A stretch of DNA of 64,000 nt. Origin: Aquimarina latercula DSM 2041 (GTDB lineage Bacteria; Bacteroidota; Bacteroidia; Flavobacteriales; Flavobacteriaceae). The translations under genes were made by a program, and so were the position numbers. Under the pieces are notes generated by a model. The model was not told the DNA's origin. It ran no database searches and saw nothing but the letters and a program-made list of their open reading frames with translations. Position 1 is the stretch's first letter, and each line of letters begins with the position of its first letter. Below, one piece after another: positions 14,950 to 24,644 of the stretch. The DNA lies in NCBI RefSeq assembly GCF_000430645.1, contig NZ_AUMK01000005.1:124001-188000 (forward strand). The letters are read 5' to 3'.

Positions 14950-15564
14950 ATGAGTCATTCTAAAAGAGACATTTCCGTAACTGGATCAACAGCATTTTCT
15001 AAGTTAATATTAAAGGAACCTTCGACATATGCTGCAGGTACCAAAGCAGTTACAGTAGCGCTCAAGCACGCTTTTAAAGAAATGGGAATAGTGAAATCTT
15101 TCACAGGACTCGCTCAAATGAATCAAAAAGAAGGTTTTGATTGTCCAGGTTGTGCCTGGCCGGATCCAGAAAAACCTTCTAAAGTAGGCGAATATTGTGA
15201 AAATGGCGCAAAAGCATTAGCCGAAGAAGCTACCAATAAAAAGGTTGATGCCAATTTTTTTTCAAAGTATTCTGTAGAAGAAATTTCGCAATGGACAGAT
15301 TATCAAATCGGAAAGAGTGGACGAATTACAGAACCAATGGTTTTATACCCAGACAGCATCCATTATCAACCTATAAGTTGGGACAAAGCATTTAACTTAA
15401 TTGCAGAACAACTACACGAATTAAATGACCCTAATGAAGCTGTGTTCTATACTTCTGGCAGATCCAGTAATGAAGCTGCTTTTTTATACGGACTTTTTAT
15501 ACGAGCTTTTGGTACTAATAATATGCCTGACTGCCAGTATTTCATTCTTTTTAAAAAAGAATGA
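14950..15564 (+). pseudogene. FdhF/YdeP-family molybdopterin oxidoreductase, truncated
   Basis: The first about 195 residues match the N-terminus of FdhF/YdeP-type molybdopterin oxidoreductases: 'GFDCPGCAWPDP' (about 59-70, the family's N-terminal Cys motif), 'YPDSIHYQPISWDKAFNLIAEQL' and 'YTSGRSSNEAAFLYGLFIRAFGTNNMPDC'. Full-length members have roughly 750 residues. Here homology stops just after 'NNMPDC', and a 9-residue unrelated tail (QYFILFKKE) leads to a stop. The rest, including most molybdopterin-binding sequence, is absent. The break lies close to the terminator of the convergent gene, which suggests a deletion. Confidence 0.8.
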
Positions 15565-15600
15565 CTTTATTAAACAGCCTATAGAAATAGCTCAAAAGAA

Positions 15601-15632
15601 AAAGGCTACCAAATAATAAAATCCGGTAGCCT
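15601..15632 (-). terminator. Terminator of the Asp-box T9SS protein gene
   Basis: A 9-bp perfect stem (AAGGCTACC / GGTAGCCTT, 14-nt loop), followed on the minus strand by a T-rich tail, lies 50 bp after the stop of the gene ending at 15683. Confidence 0.8.
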
Positions 15633-15682
15633 TCGTAAATTACAACGCCTTTAGAAATTTTATTTCTAAATAATTAATATAT

Positions 15683-18600
15683 TTAGTTCTTAATAAGCTT
15701 CATAGTTTCTTCTACTCCATCTAAATTTACATTTAGGAAATACATTCCTTTAGCAAAACTAGATAAATTAATTTGTGCAACATTTTCAGAAGAACTAACC
15801 GTATTTCTAGAAACAATTAATTTCCCAGCTAAATCTGTAACCGTATATGATACGTTATTAGCATTTCTCCATTGGATATTAAACACATCACTAGAAGGGT
15901 TTGGAAAAAGACTTAACACGGGAGCATTCTCAAAATCATCAATACTAAGAAGGTTACCTTCAATACTAAGATCATCAATTATTACTCCTTCCCTGTTTAC
16001 GGCTTGATCGGATACAAAATTAAATCTAAAGATAAAACTCTCTTCATTTGTAAAACTAGTCAGATCATAACTATACTCCTTCAATACACTATCAGTTCCC
16101 GTCCATTGAGCTCCAGGACAGTTATTACAATTTACATTATTCGGTAAAGTATTACTATTATACCAATTAGCATCACTTGCCGAACCGAGTATACTCCAGC
16201 TTCCTCCTCCATTAAGAGAATACTCTACATTAACAAAATCCCAATCTAGCTCAATATCAAATGCCATATTAAATTTTAGTATCGGAGATTCAATCAAACT
16301 TAAATCATAACAATTGGAAATCAAATAACTAACTGAACTATCTACATAATTACCTGCTAGATTTGTACCATACACATTTTGACCTGATGCCGCGTCATTA
16401 AGCAATGTTCCTGTCGGAATTCCTCGTTCCCATAATGCCCCTAAAATTAATAAATCATCATTGTTCGATTCGAACTCGTTAATACCTACTGTATCACTAT
16501 CATTTTTACTAATGGATAACGAACCGGTATTATTTACTTGAAATACATCTCCTGATAACAAAACTTCAAAACTAAGCTTATGTTCACCTAAGCCTGTGAT
16601 ATCAGTTTCTGAAAACTCTACTTCCGTTGTGCTTCCAGAATTTAAATTCCCTGTCCAAGATTGACTTATTGGGTTTCCTTCATCTATTACAAATTGAATA
16701 TTAAAAGAAGTTACTACATCCGTACCATTATTTTTTACAATAATCTTTGGAGAAACACTATCACATACAATTTGACTATTATTATCTACAGTAACAGATT
16801 CTAATTGCAGGTCACTTGCTACAGAAACAACTGGAATATTAGAACGCCATACTCCTCTTCCATATGTCGCAGCAGTAATATTTCCATCATTCTCATTAAT
16901 TTCTAAGTCTCTTACAGCAACATTGGGAAGATTATTAAGAAATGCCTCCCAAGTATTAGCAGTATCGTCAAGCCTATAAACTCCTAAACTTGTTCCTAAA
17001 TAAATTGGATTATTAGGATGAAAAGCTTGATGCTTTACTATCAATTTAGCATCACTAGGAAGATTAAAAGATATATTCTCAAAATCAACTCCACCATTTA
17101 CCGACTTAAATACGCTATTTGAAGTTGTTAAATATACAATATCATTATTTGTGCTATTTACAGCGACACTTGTAATAAAACTACCAGTAAATGTTTCTAT
17201 GTTAGTAAAATTAACACCGCGATCTTCACTTTTATAAAGTTCTCCTCCAACAAAAGTATAAATGATATCATTATCTAATGGATCAATCTCTATTCCATCC
17301 AAAGAAGACGAAAATGATTGAGAAATTTTATTAAAACTACCTCCCTCTAATCGATACAAGCTTCCATACCCTGCATACAATTCTCCTTCTTTACTCATTT
17401 TCAGCGGAGTGATCCAGTTTCCGTTCTCGGAAGCAGGAGCTCCAATAGAACCTCCCAATGTTGCTCCTGCGTCATTAGAAAAATATAAACCTCCTCCATT
17501 CTGAATAAACCCATAATACTTATTGGGGTTATTCGGATCAATAGCGGTATCCATACCGTCTGCTCCATAATAATTCTTCCAATTGTTATCACTATAAGCA
17601 TATCCCCCATTATCCTGCAAACCACCAACCATATTACTTGATGTTTGTGGAGAAACCGCAATACGATAAAATTGACCAATAGCCAAACCTTCTGTTAGAT
17701 CTTCTGTAGAAGTACCATTAGTGGATCTATATATTCCGCCATCAGTACCAAAAAACATAATACCGTTAATATCTCTGATCATATGTATATCAGCATGTGT
17801 ATAAGTAGCCGTTCCAGGAGCACTCCAACTATTCCATTGAGAAAAGCTAGCTCCCTCATCAGTAGACTTATAGACATCTAACACGCCTATATACATATCA
17901 TTTTTATTATTGTCCGAAACTTCAAAAGCCAGGTCATACCACGCTTGCGTTGATCCTCCAAATAAATCTTCTGTCCCATCATCAAGTCTAGTAAAATTAT
18001 TAGCAGAATCTTGAGACCTATACACCCCTTGGAAAGCAAAATTAGTATCTGCGCTCAACACATATAAATTATCAGAAGCATCAGAGGTAACTGCTAATAC
18101 TATTCTTCCTCCAGAAGAAGGCAGGCCACTCGAAGCTAAAGTAAAAGAATCACCATTATTGCTAGACTTATACACCTGGTTTCTTGTCGCTGCATAAATA
18201 ATATTAGAATTTCCAGGTTTTAGTTTAGTATCATCCAAATCTTGATTAAGCGTTCGAGTAAAAGAAACACCTTTATCAGTAGATTTATAAAATCCTTTGT
18301 TAGAAGAAACAAATATCTTATCGTTATCAACTGGATCAATATATACTTCGTTAATTGACGATCTAGTATCAGAAAAAGAAAGTCCAGTTGAATTCCAGGT
18401 TTGTCCTCCATCGACTGACTTAAGAACACCTAAACTATATGTATCCCCAGCATCATCATCACCAGTTCCAATATAGATAACATTAGAATCACGAGGATCA
18501 ATTGCTATTGCTGAAACCCCTATCTGCAATAAATTATCTGAAAGAGGAGTCCAAGTAGCTCCAGAATCAGTAGATCTCCATATACCTCCTGCTGGAGCTC

Positions 18601-19054
18601 CAATATAATAAGTTGTTGGTGTATTCGGGTCGACTGCAATAACATTTACACGTCCTTGACCAGATGACCAAGATCCAGTATTTGTATGAATATAAGGACC
18701 TAATGATTGCCAATTACTAACATCTACTCTACTGTTTTTTAATTCTTGTTTTTGATAAAAAACTTCTAACATTTCTTCTGGAGTAGGTAAAGTCCCATCG
18801 TTTTTAACAAGATGCTTCCAATAATTCTCCCATCGCTTAAATGGTTTATAACCAGAACCTTTTTTGGTTTGATCTTTATCTTTCCAATATTGATTAAATG
18901 CTTCAACAATTTCCTGAAACTTTAAAGGTTCATTTAATTCAGAAGAATTTTTCTTAGTATTAAGGTTTTTCATCCATGGCGCATCAGAATTAAACTGTGA
19001 GTATCCATAAGAGAAAAAAACGAGTGTGATTAAAAGAGTAATATATTTTTTCAT
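15683..19054 (-). CDS. Large secreted Asp-box (sortilin/VPS10-like) protein with T9SS sorting domain
   Basis: An 1123-residue exported protein. A signal peptide (1-19) is followed by a beta-propeller-rich region (about 120-760) with at least eight Asp-box repeats of the S-x-D-x-G-x-x-W/F type ('STDSGATW', 'SVDGGQTW', 'STDKGVSF', 'STDEGASF', 'SEDRGVNF'). Then come a CARDB-like Ig domain (about 765-870), a MAM/laminin-G-like domain (about 900-1030) and a C-terminal type IX sorting domain with 'FPNPSSD' and 'KGMYFLNV'. It is exported through the T9SS and probably attached to or released from the surface. Asp-box propellers occur in sialidases, sortilins and adhesins; catalytic residues are not evident, so no enzyme activity is claimed. 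Confidence 0.85.
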   Translation of the reverse strand: MKKYITLLITLVFFSYGYSQFNSDAPWMKNLNTKKNSSELNEPLKFQEIVEAFNQYWKDKDQTKKGSGYKPFKRWENYWKHLVKNDGTLPTPEEMLEVFYQKQELKNSRVDVSNWQSLGPYIHTNTGSWSSGQGRVNVIAVDPNTPTTYYIGAPAGGIWRSTDSGATWTPLSDNLLQIGVSAIAIDPRDSNVIYIGTGDDDAGDTYSLGVLKSVDGGQTWNSTGLSFSDTRSSINEVYIDPVDNDKIFVSSNKGFYKSTDKGVSFTRTLNQDLDDTKLKPGNSNIIYAATRNQVYKSSNNGDSFTLASSGLPSSGGRIVLAVTSDASDNLYVLSADTNFAFQGVYRSQDSANNFTRLDDGTEDLFGGSTQAWYDLAFEVSDNNKNDMYIGVLDVYKSTDEGASFSQWNSWSAPGTATYTHADIHMIRDINGIMFFGTDGGIYRSTNGTSTEDLTEGLAIGQFYRIAVSPQTSSNMVGGLQDNGGYAYSDNNWKNYYGADGMDTAIDPNNPNKYYGFIQNGGGLYFSNDAGATLGGSIGAPASENGNWITPLKMSKEGELYAGYGSLYRLEGGSFNKISQSFSSSLDGIEIDPLDNDIIYTFVGGELYKSEDRGVNFTNIETFTGSFITSVAVNSTNNDIVYLTTSNSVFKSVNGGVDFENISFNLPSDAKLIVKHQAFHPNNPIYLGTSLGVYRLDDTANTWEAFLNNLPNVAVRDLEINENDGNITAATYGRGVWRSNIPVVSVASDLQLESVTVDNNSQIVCDSVSPKIIVKNNGTDVVTSFNIQFVIDEGNPISQSWTGNLNSGSTTEVEFSETDITGLGEHKLSFEVLLSGDVFQVNNTGSLSISKNDSDTVGINEFESNNDDLLILGALWERGIPTGTLLNDAASGQNVYGTNLAGNYVDSSVSYLISNCYDLSLIESPILKFNMAFDIELDWDFVNVEYSLNGGGSWSILGSASDANWYNSNTLPNNVNCNNCPGAQWTGTDSVLKEYSYDLTSFTNEESFIFRFNFVSDQAVNREGVIIDDLSIEGNLLSIDDFENAPVLSLFPNPSSDVFNIQWRNANNVSYTVTDLAGKLIVSRNTVSSSENVAQINLSSFAKGMYFLNVNLDGVEETMKLIKN

Positions 19055-19285
19055 TAGTTGAGTATAAGTTTATTTTAAATAAACAAGTAAAAAAATAAAA
19101 ACCCTACTTCTTATTGGCAATAATTCCTTTAAAAATCACAAACTGAAAACACGCTCATACTCCATTAAATATAATGTCAAACTTAAAATATCATAATTTT
19201 CTCATTAATACATAAAATTAAAAGTCATAAAATGTGTTTCTTAAAAGATAGAGTACTATTTTTTAGAGAGTAAACTATATTCTGT

Positions 19286-19315
19286 TTTGATATATCAATA
19301 AAATAAATATCTTCG
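19286..19315 (+). promoter_or_regulatory. Bacteroidota-type promoter of sigma factor gene
   Basis: TTTG (19286-19289), 18 bp, TATCTTCG (19308-19315; consensus TAnnTTTG). The ATG is only 9 bp beyond, so the message would be nearly leaderless. Confidence 0.5.
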
Positions 19316-19323
19316 AAAAATAT

Positions 19324-19833
19324 ATGGAAAAGAAATCTGTTTGTGATGAAAAAAATTTTGAATCAATCTTTGATGATTGTTCTGAGTCACTGCGGAATAT
19401 TATTTATTATAAATGTGGAGATATTGATTTAGCAGAAGACATAATACAAGATGCATTTATAAAGTTATGGAAGAACTGTAAAAAAGTAGTTTTTTTCAAA
19501 GCTAAATCTTATTTATACACAGTAGCAAATAACAACTTATTAAATCATATAGCTCATAAAAAGGTTGTGTTAAGATACGAACAAAGACCTCATTCAGATC
19601 TTAACAATCAAGATCCTCAGTTTATTATTGAAGAGAAAGAATTTATGATTAAACTTAATGATGCAATAAATAGTCTCCCCAAAAAACAAAGAGAAACATT
19701 TTTATTATCACGAATTGATAAAAAATCATATAAAGAAATTGCCGAAATTACAGGAGTTTCCGTTAAAGCTATAGAAAAGCGAATACATTATGCTTTATTA
19801 AGCTTAAGGCAAAAATTAGGAGATATTTTGTAA
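19324..19833 (+). CDS. ECF RNA polymerase sigma factor (FecI-like), module 1
   Basis: A 169-residue sigma-70 family protein with region 2 (about 15-80, 'DIDLAEDIIQDAFIKLWKNC', 'AKSYLYTVANNNLLNHI') and region 4 (about 115-165, 'LPKKQRETFLLSRIDKKSYKEIAEITGVSVKAIEKRIHYAL' read in parts). It lacks regions 1 and 3, as in ECF factors of the Bacteroidota FecI type. It directs transcription of a small target set when its anti-sigma partner signals. It heads a sigma/FecR/TonB-receptor module; FecR follows after 71 bp. It is paralogous to the sigma factor at 50434-50949. Confidence 0.93.
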   Translation: MEKKSVCDEKNFESIFDDCSESLRNIIYYKCGDIDLAEDIIQDAFIKLWKNCKKVVFFKAKSYLYTVANNNLLNHIAHKKVVLRYEQRPHSDLNNQDPQFIIEEKEFMIKLNDAINSLPKKQRETFLLSRIDKKSYKEIAEITGVSVKAIEKRIHYALLSLRQKLGDIL

Positions 19834-19904
19834 TCATTTGTAGGGTAATATAGTATAAGCCTGTTAATAATTAAGGAAGCCTAAACGAAGTAGAAGAAAA
19901 ATTA

Positions 19905-20816
19905 ATGAAAAATCCATATTCAGACGAGACATTTTTAGCAAGGTGGTTAAATAACGATCTAAATGATAAGGAGAAAGCGGAATTTGAAAAATCAAAAGAT
20001 TATCAAAAATACATCACTATTATTGATAAAATAGATAAATTACAATCTCCTAACTACAACAAGAAAGAAGTTTTTAACACTATTAAAAATGAATTACAAG
20101 AAAAACCAAAAGTAAGAACTTTTATTACTAGATGGACTTATGGTGCTGCTGCTGCCTTGTTAGCTCTTATTGGACTGTTTTTTTTCTTTGACAACACTAC
20201 TACTCATGCTACGGATTACGGAGAACAAATCACCATTGAGCTTTTAGATGGATCTGAAGTAGTTTTAAATTCGAAATCGGAATTAAAATTCAAAAAATCA
20301 GATTGGGAAAACCAAAGAAAAGTTACTCTGGCAGGAGAAGCTTTTTTTAAAGTTAAAAAAGGATCTAATTTTGTTGTAGAAACTGAATCCGGAGAGGTTA
20401 GAGTATTAGGGACGCAATTTAATGTTAATGCACAAAAAGATTATTTTGAGGTAATATGTTCTGAAGGTAAGGTAAAAGCTATAGGGCATAATACTACTAA
20501 AGAAGTCATTCTTACCAAAGGAAAAGCCTTTAGAGTTTCGGATAACATAGTTGAAAATTGGGAAACTGAAATAACAGAGCCTAGCTGGATGTCTGGAGAA
20601 ACTACGTTCATAAACACTCCCCTAAAACAAGTAATACAATCTTTAGAAAATCAGTTTAAAATTTCTTTTGACAAGAAAAGCATTAATCAAGATAAGCGTT
20701 TTACAGGTAGCTACAATCACAATGATATTGAGCTAGCTTTAAAAACAATCTTTGTTCCTATGGAAATTTCATATACTTTTAACAACGAAAACCACATAGT
20801 TCTCGTTAAGGAATAA
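19905..20816 (+). CDS. FecR-family anti-sigma factor, module 1
   Basis: A 303-residue inner-membrane protein with a cytoplasmic N-terminal anti-sigma segment (1-75, including 'LARWLNNDLNDKEKAEFE'), a transmembrane helix (about 78-95, Ala/Leu/Phe-rich), a periplasmic FecR beta domain (about 110-210, 'ITIELLDGSEVVLNSKS', 'GEAFFKV', 'VLGTQFNV') and a C-terminal STN-binding domain (about 225-303). In the known scheme it holds or activates the sigma factor according to a signal from the TonB receptor's STN domain. Its stop codon directly abuts the receptor start. Confidence 0.92.
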   Translation: MKNPYSDETFLARWLNNDLNDKEKAEFEKSKDYQKYITIIDKIDKLQSPNYNKKEVFNTIKNELQEKPKVRTFITRWTYGAAAALLALIGLFFFFDNTTTHATDYGEQITIELLDGSEVVLNSKSELKFKKSDWENQRKVTLAGEAFFKVKKGSNFVVETESGEVRVLGTQFNVNAQKDYFEVICSEGKVKAIGHNTTKEVILTKGKAFRVSDNIVENWETEITEPSWMSGETTFINTPLKQVIQSLENQFKISFDKKSINQDKRFTGSYNHNDIELALKTIFVPMEISYTFNNENHIVLVKE

Positions 20817-23411
20817 ATGAAATCTTTTTTTTTATCTTTTTTTGTACTTATATATATTAACTGTTTTTCTCAAACTACGGTCAACAAAAGATATGAAAAT
20901 ATATCACTACAAGAGTTTTTAAAAATCTTGGAAAAATCTAATGAAATTAAATTCTCCTTTAATCCTGAAATAGTAAAAAACGAATCAATCAATATTTCTG
21001 AAATAACATCTCTAGAAGAAGTTCTTAAAGAGATTGAATCTCAAACCTCTATTCTTTTTGAAAAAATCAATGACAGGTATTATGTAATAAGAAAAAAGAA
21101 TCAAAAAGGAAAAATTTCAATTTGCGGGTATTTATTAGACAATTTAACAAAAGAACCGCTACCAGAAGCTTTTATTAATAATAAAAGCCAAGCCAAATCT
21201 ACAACATCAAATCATAAAGGTTATTTTCAATTATTCTTATCAAGCCCTAATGACACTATTAACATTCAGTTTTTAGGCTACAAAAAAAGACAATTCATTG
21301 CCAAAGAATTAGAAAATAGTGATTGTATTAAAATACTACTATCCGAAGATGATTTCCAATTAGGCGAAGTAGTAATTACGGAGTATATGACTTCTGGAAT
21401 ATCAAGACAAGGAGCTAGTAGTGCAGTAAATATAGATCCCAGTAAACTAGGTATTTTACCCAGACTAGTAGAACCCGATGTATTACAAACACTTCAGTTT
21501 CTTCCTGGAATTCAAAGCCCTACCGAAACCGCTTCTGGATTACATATTAGAGGTGGAACCCCTGATCATAATTTAATCTTATGGGATGGAATAAAAATGT
21601 ATAGTTCAGGTCATTTTTTTGATTTATTATCCATTTTCAATCCATACATAACCGAAAATATTAAACTTTATAGAAGCAGTACTGAAGCTAAATATGGAAA
21701 TAGAATTTCTGGAGTTGTAGATATCGAATCTAAAAACAAACTACCTAAAGAGTTAGGCTTCGGTTTTGGTTTTAACATGACTAATATTGACGCTTATCTC
21801 GAAGCTCCTGTTGATGAAGGGTTTGGAGTTATCATATCGGCTAGAAGAGCATTTACTGATTTTATAGAAACACCAACTTTTCGCAGCTATTCTGATAGAG
21901 CTTTTCAAAGTATTAGATTTTTTGTAGACAATCAAAAATTAGATCAAGAAACTGTAGAAAATAAAAATGTATTTTATTTTACTGATCTTACTGTAAAAGG
22001 AATTTTTGATATTGACAAAAATGAAAAATTAATAATTAGTTCTATTTTCACTAATAATAACCTCAACTACACCCTTAATATTAAAAACATTCAAGGATTT
22101 AGTGAACCATTCGATGAAATCCAAAAAGACAATTTAGAATTTGTAAATCAAGGAGCTAATATAAAATGGGAAAAAAAATGGAACAATAGTTTCTCTCATT
22201 CAACTAATATTTATTTTTCTAATTATGATTTTAACTATAACGGATTAAGAGAATCTAGAGCAAGTAGTGATGGGTTTCTGTTCTTTGATAATAATATAAT
22301 AGAAGAGAATACAATTAGAGACTCTGGCGCCTCTATTCATACTAATTGGACAATAAATACTAAACACAATTTTGCTTCTGGCTATGATTTTTCAACCAAT
22401 GATGTAGCATATAATGCTGACTATTCTTTTGACAATTTTTCTTTTGATGAAAGTAATAGTAATATTACCCACGCCATATTTGGAGAATATAAATTTAATG
22501 CTAATGAGAAACTTAAAATAAGCGCGGGAGTTAGAGGTAATTATTTCTCTGTTCTTAATAAAACATACTGGGAACCTCGAATAAACTTAGAGGTGAACCT
22601 ATCAAAAAATATCATAACAAAATTGGCTGCCGAAAGAAAGAATCAAGTAATTAGCCAAATATCTAATTATTTACCAAATGATTTTAACCTAGATAATCAA
22701 ATATGGTTATTGGCGGATTCAGAGTTTGTATCCATGCTTAGTAGTGATCAAATATCTACTGGATTTACTATTAACAAAAACGACTGGTATATTGATATTG
22801 AAGGATATCATAAATCAACTAGCGGACTTACTTCATTTGCTAATGGTTTTAATGGGGTTCTAGACTTAGAAACAGGATCAAGTAAGGTTTTTGGAATAGA
22901 CGTATTAATCAAAAAAAGAATAAAAAATTATAGAACTTGGGTTGGATATTCATATACAGATCAAGATTTCAGATTTGAAAATGTAAATGACAACCAATAT
23001 TTTCGAGGTAATTTTGACATTAAACACTACTTATCTTGGATACACAGCTATCAATGGAATAATTTCGAATTTTCATTAGGATGGACTGCAAGAACAGGTC
23101 GACCTTATACTCCTGCTTTAGGTATTGTAGAAACTAATGAATTTATTCTTATTGACTATGGAGAAGTTAATAGTGATCGATTAGATACTTACCATCGTCT
23201 AGATTTTTCTGCTTCTTATAAATTTAATTTATCAAAAGATGATGCTTTGCAAAGCAAAATTGGTTTATCGTTATTTAATCTTTATGATAGAGAGAATACT
23301 TTAAATCGAACATATAGTGTTAGATTTGATAATAACACTTATTTACTGCAAGAAGTAAACACCTTTTCTGCCGGAATTACACCTAATATATCTTTTAGAA
23401 TAGATTTTTAA
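20817..23411 (+). CDS. TonB-dependent receptor with STN signalling domain, module 1
   Basis: An 864-residue outer-membrane receptor. It has a signal peptide (1-19), a secretin/TonB short N-terminal (STN) domain (about 20-95) that contacts FecR, a carboxypeptidase-like regulatory domain (about 112-190), a plug (about 205-310, with 'EPDVLQTLQFLPGI', 'GLHIRGG' and 'NLILWDGI') and a 22-strand-type barrel ending in Phe. No SusD-like lipoprotein gene follows, so this is not a glycan SusCD pair. The ligand is unknown; candidates are siderophores, peptides or proteins cleaved by the nearby M57 proteases. It shares organisation with the receptor at 51915-54410. Confidence 0.9.
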   Translation: MKSFFLSFFVLIYINCFSQTTVNKRYENISLQEFLKILEKSNEIKFSFNPEIVKNESINISEITSLEEVLKEIESQTSILFEKINDRYYVIRKKNQKGKISICGYLLDNLTKEPLPEAFINNKSQAKSTTSNHKGYFQLFLSSPNDTINIQFLGYKKRQFIAKELENSDCIKILLSEDDFQLGEVVITEYMTSGISRQGASSAVNIDPSKLGILPRLVEPDVLQTLQFLPGIQSPTETASGLHIRGGTPDHNLILWDGIKMYSSGHFFDLLSIFNPYITENIKLYRSSTEAKYGNRISGVVDIESKNKLPKELGFGFGFNMTNIDAYLEAPVDEGFGVIISARRAFTDFIETPTFRSYSDRAFQSIRFFVDNQKLDQETVENKNVFYFTDLTVKGIFDIDKNEKLIISSIFTNNNLNYTLNIKNIQGFSEPFDEIQKDNLEFVNQGANIKWEKKWNNSFSHSTNIYFSNYDFNYNGLRESRASSDGFLFFDNNIIEENTIRDSGASIHTNWTINTKHNFASGYDFSTNDVAYNADYSFDNFSFDESNSNITHAIFGEYKFNANEKLKISAGVRGNYFSVLNKTYWEPRINLEVNLSKNIITKLAAERKNQVISQISNYLPNDFNLDNQIWLLADSEFVSMLSSDQISTGFTINKNDWYIDIEGYHKSTSGLTSFANGFNGVLDLETGSSKVFGIDVLIKKRIKNYRTWVGYSYTDQDFRFENVNDNQYFRGNFDIKHYLSWIHSYQWNNFEFSLGWTARTGRPYTPALGIVETNEFILIDYGEVNSDRLDTYHRLDFSASYKFNLSKDDALQSKIGLSLFNLYDRENTLNRTYSVRFDNNTYLLQEVNTFSAGITPNISFRIDF

Positions 23412-23413
23412 AA

Positions 23414-23449
23414 CAAAAAAACCATCCCAAACAACAAGTTTGGAATGGT
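23414..23449 (-). terminator. Terminator of M57 protease gene 1
   Basis: ACCATCCCAAAC (23421-23432) pairs with GTTTGGAATGGT (23438-23449), with one mismatch and a 5-nt loop. On the minus strand it is followed by seven T. It lies just beyond the TonB receptor stop and may also stop that transcript. Confidence 0.8.
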
Positions 23450-23453
23450 CTAT

Positions 23454-23470
23454 AAAAAGTTCAAAGCTTT
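23454..23470. repeat. 17-bp inverted repeat, 3' side of M57 gene 1
   Basis: AAAAAGTTCAAAGCTTT is the exact reverse complement of bases 24441-24457. The two copies flank the M57 gene 1 coding region on its 3' and 5' sides. Confidence 0.7.
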
Positions 23471-23491
23471 ATTTTATACTATAATTTATTA

Positions 23492-24364
23492 TTAGTATAA
23501 ATATTCTAAAGCTACGATGTCAAAGCTACTAAATTCTCCATCTTCACTACCATCAAAACAAGAGATCATTAAAGAACCTGAATCTAAACCGTTCTGACCC
23601 CACTGATTTGCAGTAGGTGTACCAGGAATATTAATTGCTCCGATACTACCAGCAGTTCCTTCGTTACTGTTATCACATCTTCTACGAGCATAATCAGTAT
23701 GTCTAAAACCTAGAGCGTGACCTATTTCGTGTCCGATTACATGCTCATTAACATTATTTACGTTACTTCCACCGAAAGTTCCAGTTCCATTTAAGATTTG
23801 GATAAACTTTCCTGGTCTTCCTCCTTCTGGAAATTCTGCTTGACCACCAGCTCCGCTACCATTATTGTTATAAACAACCATATCAGCAGCTTCAAAATTA
23901 GTCCCAAAAGTTAATCTAAAGTTTAAAGTAGTACTAATTCTGTTATAGTTATTAACAGCCCATTGTAAACCTGTCTGCATATTACTCGTTAATGCATTAC
24001 CAGATCCTGTATATCCTAAAATATCAATAGTTCTATTAGCAGAAGAAACTAGATTATTCGTTCTGTATTGCTTATTAACACCATCTTCTGAATCTTCTAA
24101 ATCATAACTTCCTTTCTCAATCTCAGAAAGTTTCATCATAATATCTCCAGAAAGAACGTATTCCTCTTCTATTCCATTAAGAAGAGTAATCTTTTCAATA
24201 GTAGCATTACCAGGATTAACTCCTGTAGCCCATATTTTATCTTGTAAATCTTTACTTAATTCTAATGAAACTGGTTGTTCATCATTTGTGATTTCGTCTT
24301 TTTGGCAAGATGTAACCACACCCGCAGCCATAGCGCAAAGCGCTAAAAATTTTAATTTTTTCAT
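23492..24364 (-). CDS. M57-family (dual-action HEIGH) metalloprotease lipoprotein 1
   Basis: A 290-residue protein with a lipoprotein signal peptide (lipobox 'VVTSC', lipidated Cys20). The zinc site 'HEIGHALGFRH' (212-222) is the extended HExxHxxGxxH metzincin motif, and a later 'SGSLMISCF' carries the likely Met-turn. The family is the M57 dual-action HEIGH peptidases. After the lipid Cys, a QKDE-type acidic start is compatible with surface export of the lipoprotein in Bacteroidota. It is a paralog of the next gene: the signal peptides, 'NKQYRTNNLV' and catalytic regions are nearly the same. It has its own terminator and a structured leader. Confidence 0.9.
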   Translation of the reverse strand: MKKLKFLALCAMAAGVVTSCQKDEITNDEQPVSLELSKDLQDKIWATGVNPGNATIEKITLLNGIEEEYVLSGDIMMKLSEIEKGSYDLEDSEDGVNKQYRTNNLVSSANRTIDILGYTGSGNALTSNMQTGLQWAVNNYNRISTTLNFRLTFGTNFEAADMVVYNNNGSGAGGQAEFPEGGRPGKFIQILNGTGTFGGSNVNNVNEHVIGHEIGHALGFRHTDYARRRCDNSNEGTAGSIGAINIPGTPTANQWGQNGLDSGSLMISCFDGSEDGEFSSFDIVALEYLY

Positions 24365-24371
24365 TTAAATT

Positions 24372-24458
24372 GTTGAGTTTGTGTATTATTACAGAATAGA
24401 TCCGTTTTAAAATCTATTCTGTAAGCAAAATATTTTTGTGAAAGCTTTGAACTTTTTT
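24372..24458 (-). promoter_or_regulatory. Structured leader of M57 gene 1
   Basis: In sense (minus) order: GTTCAAAGCTTT box within 24441-24457, 17 nt, a perfect 12-bp hairpin (24412-24423 with 24390-24401, 10-nt loop), then TACACAAACTCAAC (24372-24385) shortly before the start codon. The same order and spacing occur before M57 gene 2, with different but still paired hairpin sequence. Confidence 0.6.
24441..24457. repeat. 17-bp inverted repeat, 5' side of M57 gene 1
   Basis: AAAGCTTTGAACTTTTT, exact reverse complement of bases 23454-23470. A nearly identical box (AAAGCTTTGAACCTTTTT) lies at 25661-25678 before M57 gene 2. Confidence 0.7.
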
Positions 24459-24644
24459 AAAAATTTTTGCAGCCTGCAAGTTATACATTTATTTCAATGA
24501 AACAACAAAAACCTTGAATAATTTATTGAAAATACGGGGAAACTGTAAAATAAATTTATTAAAAAACCTTAAAAAGGCATGAAAATACCAATTCCATAAT
24601 TTAAGAAAACAAATCTATAACAATCTTATTTTCAATATCCTTCA

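Noticed and set aside
15425..15616. A 63-residue plus-strand frame at the end of the fdhF-like remnant
   Set aside because: It is an overlapping alternative frame across the truncation junction and terminator with no sign of coding.
23454..24457. A transposon carrying M57 gene 1
   Set aside because: The inverted repeats are short, no transposase is present, and no clear target-site duplication was seen; kept as an unexplained repeat only.
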